DNA of 64,000 bases from positions 496,001 through 560,000 of the forward strand of contig CAXXSW010000007.1 in NCBI GenBank assembly GCA_963677625.2, written 5' to 3'. The first letter of the stretch is position 1, and every line of letters begins with the position of its first letter. The stretch is from UBA1351 sp963677625 (GTDB taxonomy: Bacteria > Bacillota > Clostridia > Lachnospirales > Vallitaleaceae). This document shows positions 8,504 to 16,310 of the stretch, piece after piece. Position numbers and translations under genes: made by a program. Below the pieces are notes generated by a model. That model had not been told where the DNA came from, did not search any database, and worked only from the letters and a program-made list of their open reading frames with translations.

Positions 8504-8752
8504 TAAAAAAAGCACTTCCTTTGAGACGAAATGCTTACCACTCAAATCCGATTAATACGGAGAATAAATAAATTCTCGATATCACGTCTCTGTAACGGGA
8601 GAACCCGGCGTAGGCTACTGTACTTCACCCTGCATCTCATGGAACCATTCCTAGTTATTGTATGTATCGTACCTCACACCAAACGACGACTCGCTGAACA
8701 CCTAAAAAACTAGTACTTTTTCCAATCTTTGATTGTATCTATTCCTATTGTT
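8504..8752 (-). promoter_or_regulatory. T-box riboswitch with UGG (Trp) specifier
   Basis: In the minus strand the specifier loop is explicit. A GGAA/TTCC stem is followed by an internal loop with AAAGTA on one side and GAATGG on the other, closed by CTAGTT/AACTAG (8708-8723 with 8641-8656). The UGG specifier is at 8647-8645. Further T-box marks are AGCGAG (8690-8695), GGTGTGAGG (8672-8680), an AGTAGCC...CCCGTTACAGAG stem III region and the T-box GAGTGGTAAGC (8534-8544). The terminator is AAGCATTTC/GAAGTGCTT (8528-8536 with 8510-8518), then a run of T. Uncharged tRNA-Trp should favour readthrough into the trp operon. Confidence 0.9.
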
Positions 8753-8758
8753 GGAAAA

Positions 8759-8787
8759 AGTATAGCATAGTTCTTTAGTATTGTAAA
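8759..8787 (-). promoter_or_regulatory. Sigma-A-type promoter of the trp operon
   Basis: On the minus strand, TTTACA (8787-8782) is separated by 17 nt from TATACT (8764-8759). This puts the start of transcription near 8752, just before the T-box leader. It is the only good promoter seen between the chemoreceptor gene and trpE. Confidence 0.75.
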
Positions 8788-8828
8788 GTACGAAATTATA
8801 TCCCTTTCACATATAATTATCTACTATT

Positions 8829-10946
8829 TTATTTTTTTGAAGGCTCTTCATGTATTTTGAAGCGCTTTATAACAAGTTCAAGTTCATCTGCCATTTGTTC
8901 TAAATTAGTCGCTGTTGCTCCAACTTGCTCTAATGTAGCAGATTGTTCTTCCATAGCGGCAGAAGCTTCTTGAGTGCTGGCAGCATTTTCTTCAGCTAGA
9001 GCTGAAAGATTGGAAATCAAATCAACTAAGTTATTTTTTTGGCTTTCCATATCATTTGAAGATTGATAGATTTCACTGATAAATGAACGCATACTCTCTA
9101 CAGCTTCGTCAATACCATTAAACTTCTCATTAGTTTTATGTACATTACTGACTTGTACATTTGATAATTGACTGACAACATCCATGGTTGATACAGCTTC
9201 TTTAGCCTGTTCCATCAACTCTCTTATGGTAATGGTAATTTCATCCGTAAAACTTTTTGACTGTTCTGCTAGATTTCGTATTTCATCTGCAACAACAGAA
9301 AATCCTCTACCTGCTTCACCTGCCCTAGCCGCTTCAATAGCCGCATTTAAGGCGAGAAGATTTGTTTGGTCCGATATTTTTTGTATCATTAGGCTAGCAT
9401 CTGCAATATTTTGAGCATGCTTATTGGTTTCTTCTACTATCCGCTGGACCCTATCAAGTGCCTCTACATTTTCTTCACTACTTTGAACCAATGTTCTAAC
9501 GATTGAAACACCTTCTATTTTTAGCTGCTCTACCATATCAGCTGTGGTCACTAGCTCACTAACAAATTCCTTATCTTGGTCTATAAACCTTCCTAGGGAC
9601 AAGACTGATAAATTTCCTGACTCTGTGTTCTCAGCTTGAACACTGGCACCATCTGCGAGTTCTCCAATTGTACTAACAAGTTCTTCGGATGTTGCTGATA
9701 CCGTTTGAGAAACTCCATTCATTTCTTTTGCTGATCTTGATACCTTTTTAGAGTTTTCTGAAATCCTAGATATAATATCCCTCATGCTAATTTCAATTTT
9801 ATCAATAGCTTTTGCTAGATTACCAATTTCGTCCCTTCTACCGACTAATCTGATGTCAATGCTTTTAGTCAAGTCATTCTCAGCTATAGCGTTGATACTT
9901 GCAATAACATTTGAAATTGGTTTTGTTATCCCTGAAGCAAGAAGACCTGCTACAATAAGACCCAAAACTATACTTACCACAACAGCTACCATATTACTCA
10001 TGTTGGCAGAACTTGTAGCTTTTGAAATATATTCTGTCACACTTGTTCGAATTGTTTTGGCGTTTTCAGCACTAGCCACAGCTACTTGTCTCATTTCATT
10101 CGAGGCAGCTTTCTGTTCTAAGACCAGTTGGTCAAAGCGGTCAAAGGCTTCTTCGTAAAGAATAATACTATCTTCAGCCTTCTTCAACAATTCCAAAACA
10201 CTTGGGTCATTAATTTCACCTAAAAGTCTAGCTATATCTTCGTCTACTAAACTCATCCTATCTCTATAAACAATTGCTGTCTCTTCATTTTCAAAATTGT
10301 CATAATTGAGGGAAGCAAACCTTGCATGTGTAAAAATATCAAAAGTTTTTTGTATAATTTCATGCCTGGCTATGGCATCATTCTTATCACTAATATTATT
10401 CTGGCTTTTAACATATTGATATTCAATTAATATAGCTTCTGATAAAAAGTCCTCAGCTTGATCACCGTATTCATTCCTGTCTACACGAATAGACTCTTTT
10501 TCCTCCTGTAAGGACACATAATTTAAAAAGGCCTTTTCAAAAGTAATAATGTTGTCTTCCAATTCCATTATAGGTTCTGCATTATCACTTCTAAGCATTT
10601 GTTCTCTTGCTGCACCTAGAGATTGGAGACTGTCTTCAAGATAGGCATGAACTAAGGTAGCTAATTCAGGGTTTTTATCAGCTTCATAACGAACCTGTTC
10701 TATTCTTGCACTTAAAATTCCTTTTTCTGCTTCTTCTACCAAAGCAAGAGTTACACCTTCTTTATTCAGCAATCCGTAATTCACAAAGCTCAAAATTGAT
10801 ACTACTATTACCAAGAAAATGACCATTCCAAAGCCTAAATACAACTTAATTCTTAAGGGTAAATTCCTGAAAAAATTTTGTTTAACTTGAATATCCTTAT
10901 CAATTGTTTCCTTTATTTTATTTTTCTTCATTTTATTTTCTTTCAT
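8829..10946 (-). CDS. Methyl-accepting chemotaxis protein
   Basis: A 705-residue transmembrane chemoreceptor. There is a basic N-terminus, TM1 at about residues 29-50, a long helical extracytoplasmic sensor (about 50-315, four-helix-bundle type), TM2 at about 316-340 (VVSIVLGLIVAGLLASGI), then HAMP (about 340-395). The signalling domain has the hairpin tip KISDQTNLLALNAAIEAARAGEAGRGFSVVADEIRNLAEQS. The C-terminus shows glutamate/alanine-rich methylation helices and no CheR docking pentapeptide. It is monocistronic, with GAAGGA before the ATG. The ligand is unknown. Confidence 0.93.
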   Translation of the reverse strand: MKENKMKKNKIKETIDKDIQVKQNFFRNLPLRIKLYLGFGMVIFLVIVVSILSFVNYGLLNKEGVTLALVEEAEKGILSARIEQVRYEADKNPELATLVHAYLEDSLQSLGAAREQMLRSDNAEPIMELEDNIITFEKAFLNYVSLQEEKESIRVDRNEYGDQAEDFLSEAILIEYQYVKSQNNISDKNDAIARHEIIQKTFDIFTHARFASLNYDNFENEETAIVYRDRMSLVDEDIARLLGEINDPSVLELLKKAEDSIILYEEAFDRFDQLVLEQKAASNEMRQVAVASAENAKTIRTSVTEYISKATSSANMSNMVAVVVSIVLGLIVAGLLASGITKPISNVIASINAIAENDLTKSIDIRLVGRRDEIGNLAKAIDKIEISMRDIISRISENSKKVSRSAKEMNGVSQTVSATSEELVSTIGELADGASVQAENTESGNLSVLSLGRFIDQDKEFVSELVTTADMVEQLKIEGVSIVRTLVQSSEENVEALDRVQRIVEETNKHAQNIADASLMIQKISDQTNLLALNAAIEAARAGEAGRGFSVVADEIRNLAEQSKSFTDEITITIRELMEQAKEAVSTMDVVSQLSNVQVSNVHKTNEKFNGIDEAVESMRSFISEIYQSSNDMESQKNNLVDLISNLSALAEENAASTQEASAAMEEQSATLEQVGATATNLEQMADELELVIKRFKIHEEPSKK

Positions 10947-11085
10947 TTTATTTTCCTTCGCTATTCATATACACAATAAGTTACTCTTTACAAGCAAGGC
11001 TTGTGCTTATGCAATTAATACAAGTTTAATATGTTATGTATTACTATATTTCAATTTAAAAAACGTATGTCTTATTTATAACAAA

Positions 11086-11213
11086 GAGGATGTTTTACAT
11101 CCTCGGTTTTGCCGAAGGCAAATTGTTCCAGTTGCCGACGGAAAGTCCTATGGAGGACTTTCCTAGTAAATTAAAATAGTATAATAGTCCTATTTATTTA
11201 TAGGACTATTATA
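11086..11213. other. Cluster of four hairpins in the chemoreceptor-cupin intergenic region
   Basis: The 434-bp gap 10947-11380 has no convincing gene but contains four consecutive inverted repeats: 11086-11104 (8-bp arms), 11108-11122 (TTTGCC/GGCAAA), 11140-11163 (9-bp perfect arms) and 11180-11213 (14-bp perfect arms, 6-nt loop). The 14-bp hairpin lies downstream of the cupin gene and may terminate it, though its T-tract is weak. The other three are more than one terminator needs; they could be a small structured RNA or repeat remnants. A smaller ACAAGC/GCTTGT hairpin lies at about 10990-11004. Confidence 0.6.
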
Positions 11214-11380
11214 CCCTCTATTCTGCTTTTTGTCTGTTAACATTTTATGAATTAAATTGACTAAAGAAATGAAATAAAAATATCATAATAGAAACAATTA
11301 GACTAGGTATTCATCTTATGTTTTGTTATAAGCTTATAAATACTAATCAAAATGAATTTTCTCGACCATCCTATCTCTTT

Positions 11381-11707
11381 TTATAGAAAATCTTGCCTGA
11401 TAGGTGTAAAAATATCTAACAATTTCCCCTTTTTAATACATTGGGTTCCGTGTAAAGCTTCTGATTGAAAATAAATAGAATCTCCTTGATTCACAATATA
11501 ATCTTTATTTTCTATTGAAAATTTAAAGCTTCCTTCTAGTACATATGTCATTTGCTCATGGGGATGACGATGTAATGCTCCAATTGCTCCTTCCTCAAAA
11601 GTAACTTCAACCATCATCATCTTTTGATCATATGATAATATCTTTCTTGAAACTCCATCACCTAAATCCTCATTCATAATTTCTTGATAATAAAACACTT
11701 TATTCAT
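11381..11707 (-). CDS. Small cupin-domain protein
   Basis: A 108-residue single-domain cupin. Motif 1 is GALHRHPHEQMTYVLEGSFKF, with the two His and Glu metal ligands and a late His. Motif 2 is GDSIYFQSEALHGTQC. Such proteins bind a metal and may be sugar isomerases, dioxygenases or binding proteins; the sequence does not decide. GAGAGGTG precedes the ATG. It stands alone between a chemoreceptor and a sugar-responsive kinase, so context gives no clear role. Confidence 0.85.
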   Translation of the reverse strand: MNKVFYYQEIMNEDLGDGVSRKILSYDQKMMMVEVTFEEGAIGALHRHPHEQMTYVLEGSFKFSIENKDYIVNQGDSIYFQSEALHGTQCIKKGKLLDIFTPIRQDFL

Positions 11708-11898
11708 GTAAACACCTCTCTAAAATAGATTACTTAGTTATCTCTTTTCCGATAACTACTTTAAATTTAACATTTATATTATTTTCCAAGGATGACAGTG
11801 ACTTCTATTTGGAAAAAAGAAAAGGGCTACCACCTTGGAAGGATAACAATACGTACAAAAGAAAATCAACTCTAAGGGCTAGGAAAGCTCTTCAATGG

Positions 11899-13707
11899 TC
11901 AACTTTTAAATGGAAGTGTAATCATGACGCTGTTTTTAAACATGGGAATCGATTCAAACTGAATATTTACTTGGTCACCATAATAGTGACGAAGCCTTTG
12001 ATATACACTATAAAGACCAAAATGATTGCTTGTTAGGTCATTGTCCTCACCTTGCCCCTTAAGAGCCTCCTCTGCTTTTTCTATATCTATCCCAATTCCA
12101 TTATCATTAACTTCAATGACAACCATATTATCCTTAATATATGCATTAATAGTTATCTCAGGAATACTTCCCACAAATAAATGCATATCTTTCCCAAACC
12201 CGTGAATAATAGAATTCTCGATTAAGGGTTGCAAAATATATTTTATGACTTTCCATTCTTTTAAACCTTCTTCAATATATTCTGTAAAGCTTATTTTGTG
12301 ATTATGACGATAGTTCATAATATTCAAATAGGACTGGGCATGTTTGACTTCATCATTAAACAATATCACAATATTACCGTAATTAAGCCCTATTCTTAGA
12401 AAACTACTTAAATGACTAATCATCTCTGATGCTGAATTATTATGTTTGCATAGTATTTCCATATTGATGCACTCTAGCGTATTATACAAAAAGTGTGGAT
12501 TAACTTGTTCAGACAACAGATTAAGCTCTGCCTGAAATTTTGCTGATTCTTTATCCTTAATATCACTAAATTGACGTTGAATTGTACTATGCATAAAATT
12601 CAAAGCATCATTTAGTCGACCAACTTCATCATTATATAAGGTTTGGTTCGGATGGTCATATTCTCCATCCGAAATCTTTTTAATCACATCCATCAACCGT
12701 GCAAAAGGTTTAGTCAAAAAATTAGAAAGTAGCAAAGACAAAAATGTCGCAAATAGGATTCCGGTTATCGCCAACACAAACATAAATTTTCGCATGGCAT
12801 CTAAACGATGTATCACATGGTTTTTTGAAACAATATTTATTAAATGTAAATCAGAGTATTCAAAGGCTTTTGAAAAAATCATATATTCATTTCCTTCATA
12901 AATCATAGTCGTATCTATGTCTTTTTGAAGGGTCCTATCTTCTTGAAAAACAATATTCTTAACCATCTCATAGTAGCTGCTATCTGAACCAATATTAATA
13001 ATACTCGTTTCATTAGATAAGATTAATTTAGAATCCGTTGATTCATTTGATGAAAATTTCAGTATTTTTTCTAATTCATAGACACTTAAGAAAAGGACAA
13101 TAAAGACTTCTGCATCATTATAATTGTCAACAACATAAAAATAACCATCTTTTGATAATTGTTTAATTGGAAATACCATAGGAATAATTTCATTTCCCTT
13201 TGTAAAGGGGCTCTCCCTTATGGGGAAAAATGTAATGCCATTAACATTATTAAGATCATCATTAAAATAATCAATAACGGAAAAATTCTCATGGAGCGTT
13301 TGGTTAAAATGATATATCAATTCTAAACCCTTTGTCATGACAATTCCGGAATCAATATATGGTGAAGAATGGTTTAAACTAAATAGTCCTTCTTGCAAGT
13401 CTGCTTTATTACTGGTTGTCAATCCGGTTTTTAGTGAATTGCTAATTGTTTTTTGGAAACTATTGCTTGAAACAAATTCGTTAACATTGTCTAAAATTGT
13501 AAAATACGTATACATAAGTGCTTGTTCACTAACATTTATGGCAAGGTTAGACTTCTCGTATGTATCTTCTAAATATAACTTTGTAAAATACTTATTTGTA
13601 AGCATTGTTAAAAAAGTGCATAGGACTAGTACTATAAAAAACATACTCGCCATGATTTTTTTCGATATACTAAGACTTAACAAGCCACTCTTAAGTTTCA
13701 GCAACAT
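11899..13707 (-). CDS. YesM-type sensor histidine kinase
   Basis: Membrane kinase of the His_kinase/YesM (LytS-like) class that usually senses sugars or their binding proteins. TM1 is at about residues 12-35, an extracytoplasmic sensor covers about 36-295, TM2 is at about 296-318 (FVLAITGILFATFLSLLLS), then HAMP. The phosphoacceptor His is in VNPHFLYNTLECINM, followed by an ATPase domain with IIHGFG and NDNGIGID. The ATG at 13707 is chosen because AGAGGAG lies just upstream; an in-frame ATG at 13734 has no good site. It is co-oriented with the YesN-like regulator 41 bp upstream and the transport operon. Confidence 0.92.
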   Translation of the reverse strand: MLLKLKSGLLSLSISKKIMASMFFIVLVLCTFLTMLTNKYFTKLYLEDTYEKSNLAINVSEQALMYTYFTILDNVNEFVSSNSFQKTISNSLKTGLTTSNKADLQEGLFSLNHSSPYIDSGIVMTKGLELIYHFNQTLHENFSVIDYFNDDLNNVNGITFFPIRESPFTKGNEIIPMVFPIKQLSKDGYFYVVDNYNDAEVFIVLFLSVYELEKILKFSSNESTDSKLILSNETSIINIGSDSSYYEMVKNIVFQEDRTLQKDIDTTMIYEGNEYMIFSKAFEYSDLHLINIVSKNHVIHRLDAMRKFMFVLAITGILFATFLSLLLSNFLTKPFARLMDVIKKISDGEYDHPNQTLYNDEVGRLNDALNFMHSTIQRQFSDIKDKESAKFQAELNLLSEQVNPHFLYNTLECINMEILCKHNNSASEMISHLSSFLRIGLNYGNIVILFNDEVKHAQSYLNIMNYRHNHKISFTEYIEEGLKEWKVIKYILQPLIENSIIHGFGKDMHLFVGSIPEITINAYIKDNMVVIEVNDNGIGIDIEKAEEALKGQGEDNDLTSNHFGLYSVYQRLRHYYGDQVNIQFESIPMFKNSVMITLPFKS

Positions 13708-13748
13708 AGGTACTCCTCTTTTCATATACATCACTAATTATCATATCC

Positions 13749-15347
13749 TTACTTACTTCCAACAAATTCTGAAGGAGTTTCACCTGTATGATTTTTAAAA
13801 GCCCTATAGAAAGACCGATAATCATCATATCCCACTGAATTACCCACTTCACTAATGGATAAATTTGATGTAATAAGAAGCTGCTTTGCATAATCCATCT
13901 TTTTACCCAGCAAATAATCACGAAAATTTATACCGGCATTTGTTTTAAAATACACTGTAAAATAAGCAACACTTAGATTAACATAATTAGCGACGTCAGT
14001 AGCGCTTATTTTATTCTTAAAATTACAATCGATATATTGCTTTGCTGCTATAATAATCGAATCAGGTTGAGATAGCATATCTTCTCTAATCCATTCAGAC
14101 AGATTATTAAAATACTCGACTATATATTCTTCCATCAGGTCCAATGTTGTTATATGTCCTAAATCAGTAAAGGGGACTTTTATGTATAACTCATCTATTA
14201 CGATTTGATAGTTTGACTTCAATGTTTTTTGAACGTCTGACACAAGATAAATACACATACCTTTAATATAACTCGGAGGAGGCATAGGTACATAAAATAA
14301 GATGTTGAAAAACTCCTTACAATACTGACTAACTTTTTCTTTCTCCCCTTTACGTATATATTCAACTAGTGGATTAACATCCACATTATTAGCACTTATT
14401 TCAGGTTTTTTTGAACATATAATCTGGCTATTATATATTTGTATTGTCGTATCATATAGTTTATAGGTCAATGCGGATAAAGCTTTCGTAAAAGAATAAT
14501 AAGAACGTTTTAAAGTCTCTTCTTTATCCCCAATACCAACAATAATCGGTATTTCATCTAACAATCGGAACTTTTCAAAACATTCTTGACAATATTCATG
14601 AACAGACTTGTTCGTCTGAATGCTTTCCGTATTTATGATTGCAATTATTTGAAAGTGGTTATACTGCCATACTTCATTCTTAAAATCAGTAAACACTTCT
14701 TTAATGATTTCTATAACCTTTTCAATACTTTCTTTAGATATTTCAATATTTGTTTGTTTTAATTCGAAAACTATAACCTGAACAGGTTCATCTTTAATTG
14801 TCATTTGTGATGATTGAATTTTACTATTTATTTTTTCATCAGACATGATTTCATTTTGAATTAATTGATTCAAAAATAATTTCTTTGAGTCCTCTTTATA
14901 TAGCTCCATTTCAATATTTCCGTAATTCTTACCTTTATCATAAGCTATTTTTATATTGTCTGAACAAACCTTTAGCTCAGCTATTAATTCAGCTAATCTT
15001 AAAGGTTTAAGGAGATAAGCTTTTACACCATAACGAATGGCTTGCTGTGCATAAGAAAAATCATTATGGCCACTAAGAATAATAAACTGTAGATCCTTAT
15101 ATGCTTGTCTGGATTCTTCAATGAGTTGAATTCCATCTAGTTTAGGCATTCGAATATCAGTAATGACAATATCAGGCCTATAGGTATGAATCATTTCAAG
15201 GGCTTCTTGTCCGTCTTTTGCTAATCCAACAACCTGCATATTCAAAGAATCCCACAAAACCGCCTTATTCAATCCGTTTCGTATCGTAAATTCATCATCT
15301 GCAATTAATACTTTTAGTTTATTCTTAATAATAATCACCCTATTCAA
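13749..15347 (-). CDS. YesN-type response regulator with AraC DNA-binding domain
   Basis: A 532-residue regulator paired with the following kinase. The receiver (about residues 10-130) has the acidic pair DDE, the phosphoacceptor in DIVITDIRMPKLDG, and LSGHNDF...LLKPL. A long central region (about 150-420) typical of YesN proteins leads to two C-terminal AraC helix-turn-helix motifs (NLSVAYFTVYFKTNAG and VGYDDYRSFYRAFKNHTGETPSEF). No ATG is available at the start: TTG at 15347 or GTG at 15338 are candidates, with AGGGTG nearby. It probably activates the adjacent sugar transport operon. Confidence 0.92.
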   Translation of the reverse strand: MNRVIIIKNKLKVLIADDEFTIRNGLNKAVLWDSLNMQVVGLAKDGQEALEMIHTYRPDIVITDIRMPKLDGIQLIEESRQAYKDLQFIILSGHNDFSYAQQAIRYGVKAYLLKPLRLAELIAELKVCSDNIKIAYDKGKNYGNIEMELYKEDSKKLFLNQLIQNEIMSDEKINSKIQSSQMTIKDEPVQVIVFELKQTNIEISKESIEKVIEIIKEVFTDFKNEVWQYNHFQIIAIINTESIQTNKSVHEYCQECFEKFRLLDEIPIIVGIGDKEETLKRSYYSFTKALSALTYKLYDTTIQIYNSQIICSKKPEISANNVDVNPLVEYIRKGEKEKVSQYCKEFFNILFYVPMPPPSYIKGMCIYLVSDVQKTLKSNYQIVIDELYIKVPFTDLGHITTLDLMEEYIVEYFNNLSEWIREDMLSQPDSIIIAAKQYIDCNFKNKISATDVANYVNLSVAYFTVYFKTNAGINFRDYLLGKKMDYAKQLLITSNLSISEVGNSVGYDDYRSFYRAFKNHTGETPSEFVGSK

Positions 15348-15351
15348 CTGG

Positions 15352-16269
15352 CTAATTCAAACACATTTCCATGTATATTATACCATTTTTCATTTCATGC
15401 GGCATTGTTTCTATAAGACCTGAAACCTCTTTATAACCTTTTGAAAACAGGTTAATAGCGTCAATGGAACAAGTTTGGGGTTCGACACATATATGTAAAC
15501 CATCACTTGGAGTGTAGACAATCATATGAGAAAAATCCTCACTACATTGTATTGACATTTGATAATCAGACCACTTAATAATTGCCTTTTCTTTAAGACC
15601 ACTCCCTTTTATTTTCTCCAACCCATTGTTCCTATCCTCCGGAAAATAAAATACAGTGTCGAGCTTTAAGTCTTTTACAAACTTAAATTCACTTAAGTCT
15701 TCCTCACTCTTATATGTGCTATATATTTCCCCTGTATTAATCATATCTAAAGCCTCTAGTGCCTTATTCGTCCTTAATTGAACACATGCATCTCCCTTTT
15801 CGTTATAAAAAAAGGGATGTATACCAAAGCCATAGGGCATAGTTACTGAACTCAGGTTTATTATTTCATAATTATAGTAAATTCCATTGTTATCTAATAC
15901 AAGAGTAATCTTTAGCTTACACTCAAAAGGATACATATGAAAATCTTCATGCTGTGGATTCCAATGTAGTTGACCCACAATATGATATGCTCCATTATTT
16001 GGGCCATTTTCTATAATTTGGAAAGGAATATGACGTACCAGTCCATGCATTTTAGTCGTATAGTATTTTCCTTGATATAAAAATCTATCATTGCAAGTTC
16101 GATTTGGCGTAGGAAACATAATAGGAATTCCATAAGTCAGGCCTTTCATTCGCCTTTCTTCATCTAACTTAACAAGCGTATGTCCCTTCCAAGATAGAAA
16201 TGATATATTCATTCCATCAGCAAAATCAATGTCAACTACAAAATCCTGATACTCAATATGAACCACCAT
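15352..16269 (-). CDS. Aldose 1-epimerase-like protein
   Basis: A 305-residue galactose mutarotase-fold protein, probably interconverting sugar anomers or acting on a related hexose derivative. It has the pattern PTPNRTCNDRFLYQGKYY, HGLVRHIPF and GFGIHPFF with the expected catalytic-type histidines. The segment ICVEPQTCSIDAINL resembles the late family motif containing the catalytic Glu. It is cytoplasmic (no signal peptide). It lies between the large operon protein (41 bp upstream) and the YesN regulator (4 bp downstream), so it should act on the imported sugar. Confidence 0.85.
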   Translation of the reverse strand: MVVHIEYQDFVVDIDFADGMNISFLSWKGHTLVKLDEERRMKGLTYGIPIMFPTPNRTCNDRFLYQGKYYTTKMHGLVRHIPFQIIENGPNNGAYHIVGQLHWNPQHEDFHMYPFECKLKITLVLDNNGIYYNYEIINLSSVTMPYGFGIHPFFYNEKGDACVQLRTNKALEALDMINTGEIYSTYKSEEDLSEFKFVKDLKLDTVFYFPEDRNNGLEKIKGSGLKEKAIIKWSDYQMSIQCSEDFSHMIVYTPSDGLHICVEPQTCSIDAINLFSKGYKEVSGLIETMPHEMKNGIIYMEMCLN

Positions 16270-16310
16270 TCCTTCACCCTTTCCATAAGAACTTGTCTAC
16301 ATATTAATCA

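Noticed and set aside
8700..8760. Hairpin CTTTTTCCAA/TTGGAAAAAG with a following T-run, taken first as the chemoreceptor terminator
   Set aside because: The TTTACA-17-TATACT promoter overlaps its outer edge and one arm is part of the T-box specifier-loop stem, so it belongs to the trp leader.
10947..11060. Possible c-di-GMP riboswitch before the chemoreceptor gene
   Set aside because: GEMM-type conserved GCAAA and tetraloop receptor patterns are absent; only a small hairpin is present.
11809..12036. Plus-strand 75-residue frame near the YesM gene
   Set aside because: Largely antisense to the kinase gene, no homology and no ribosome binding site.
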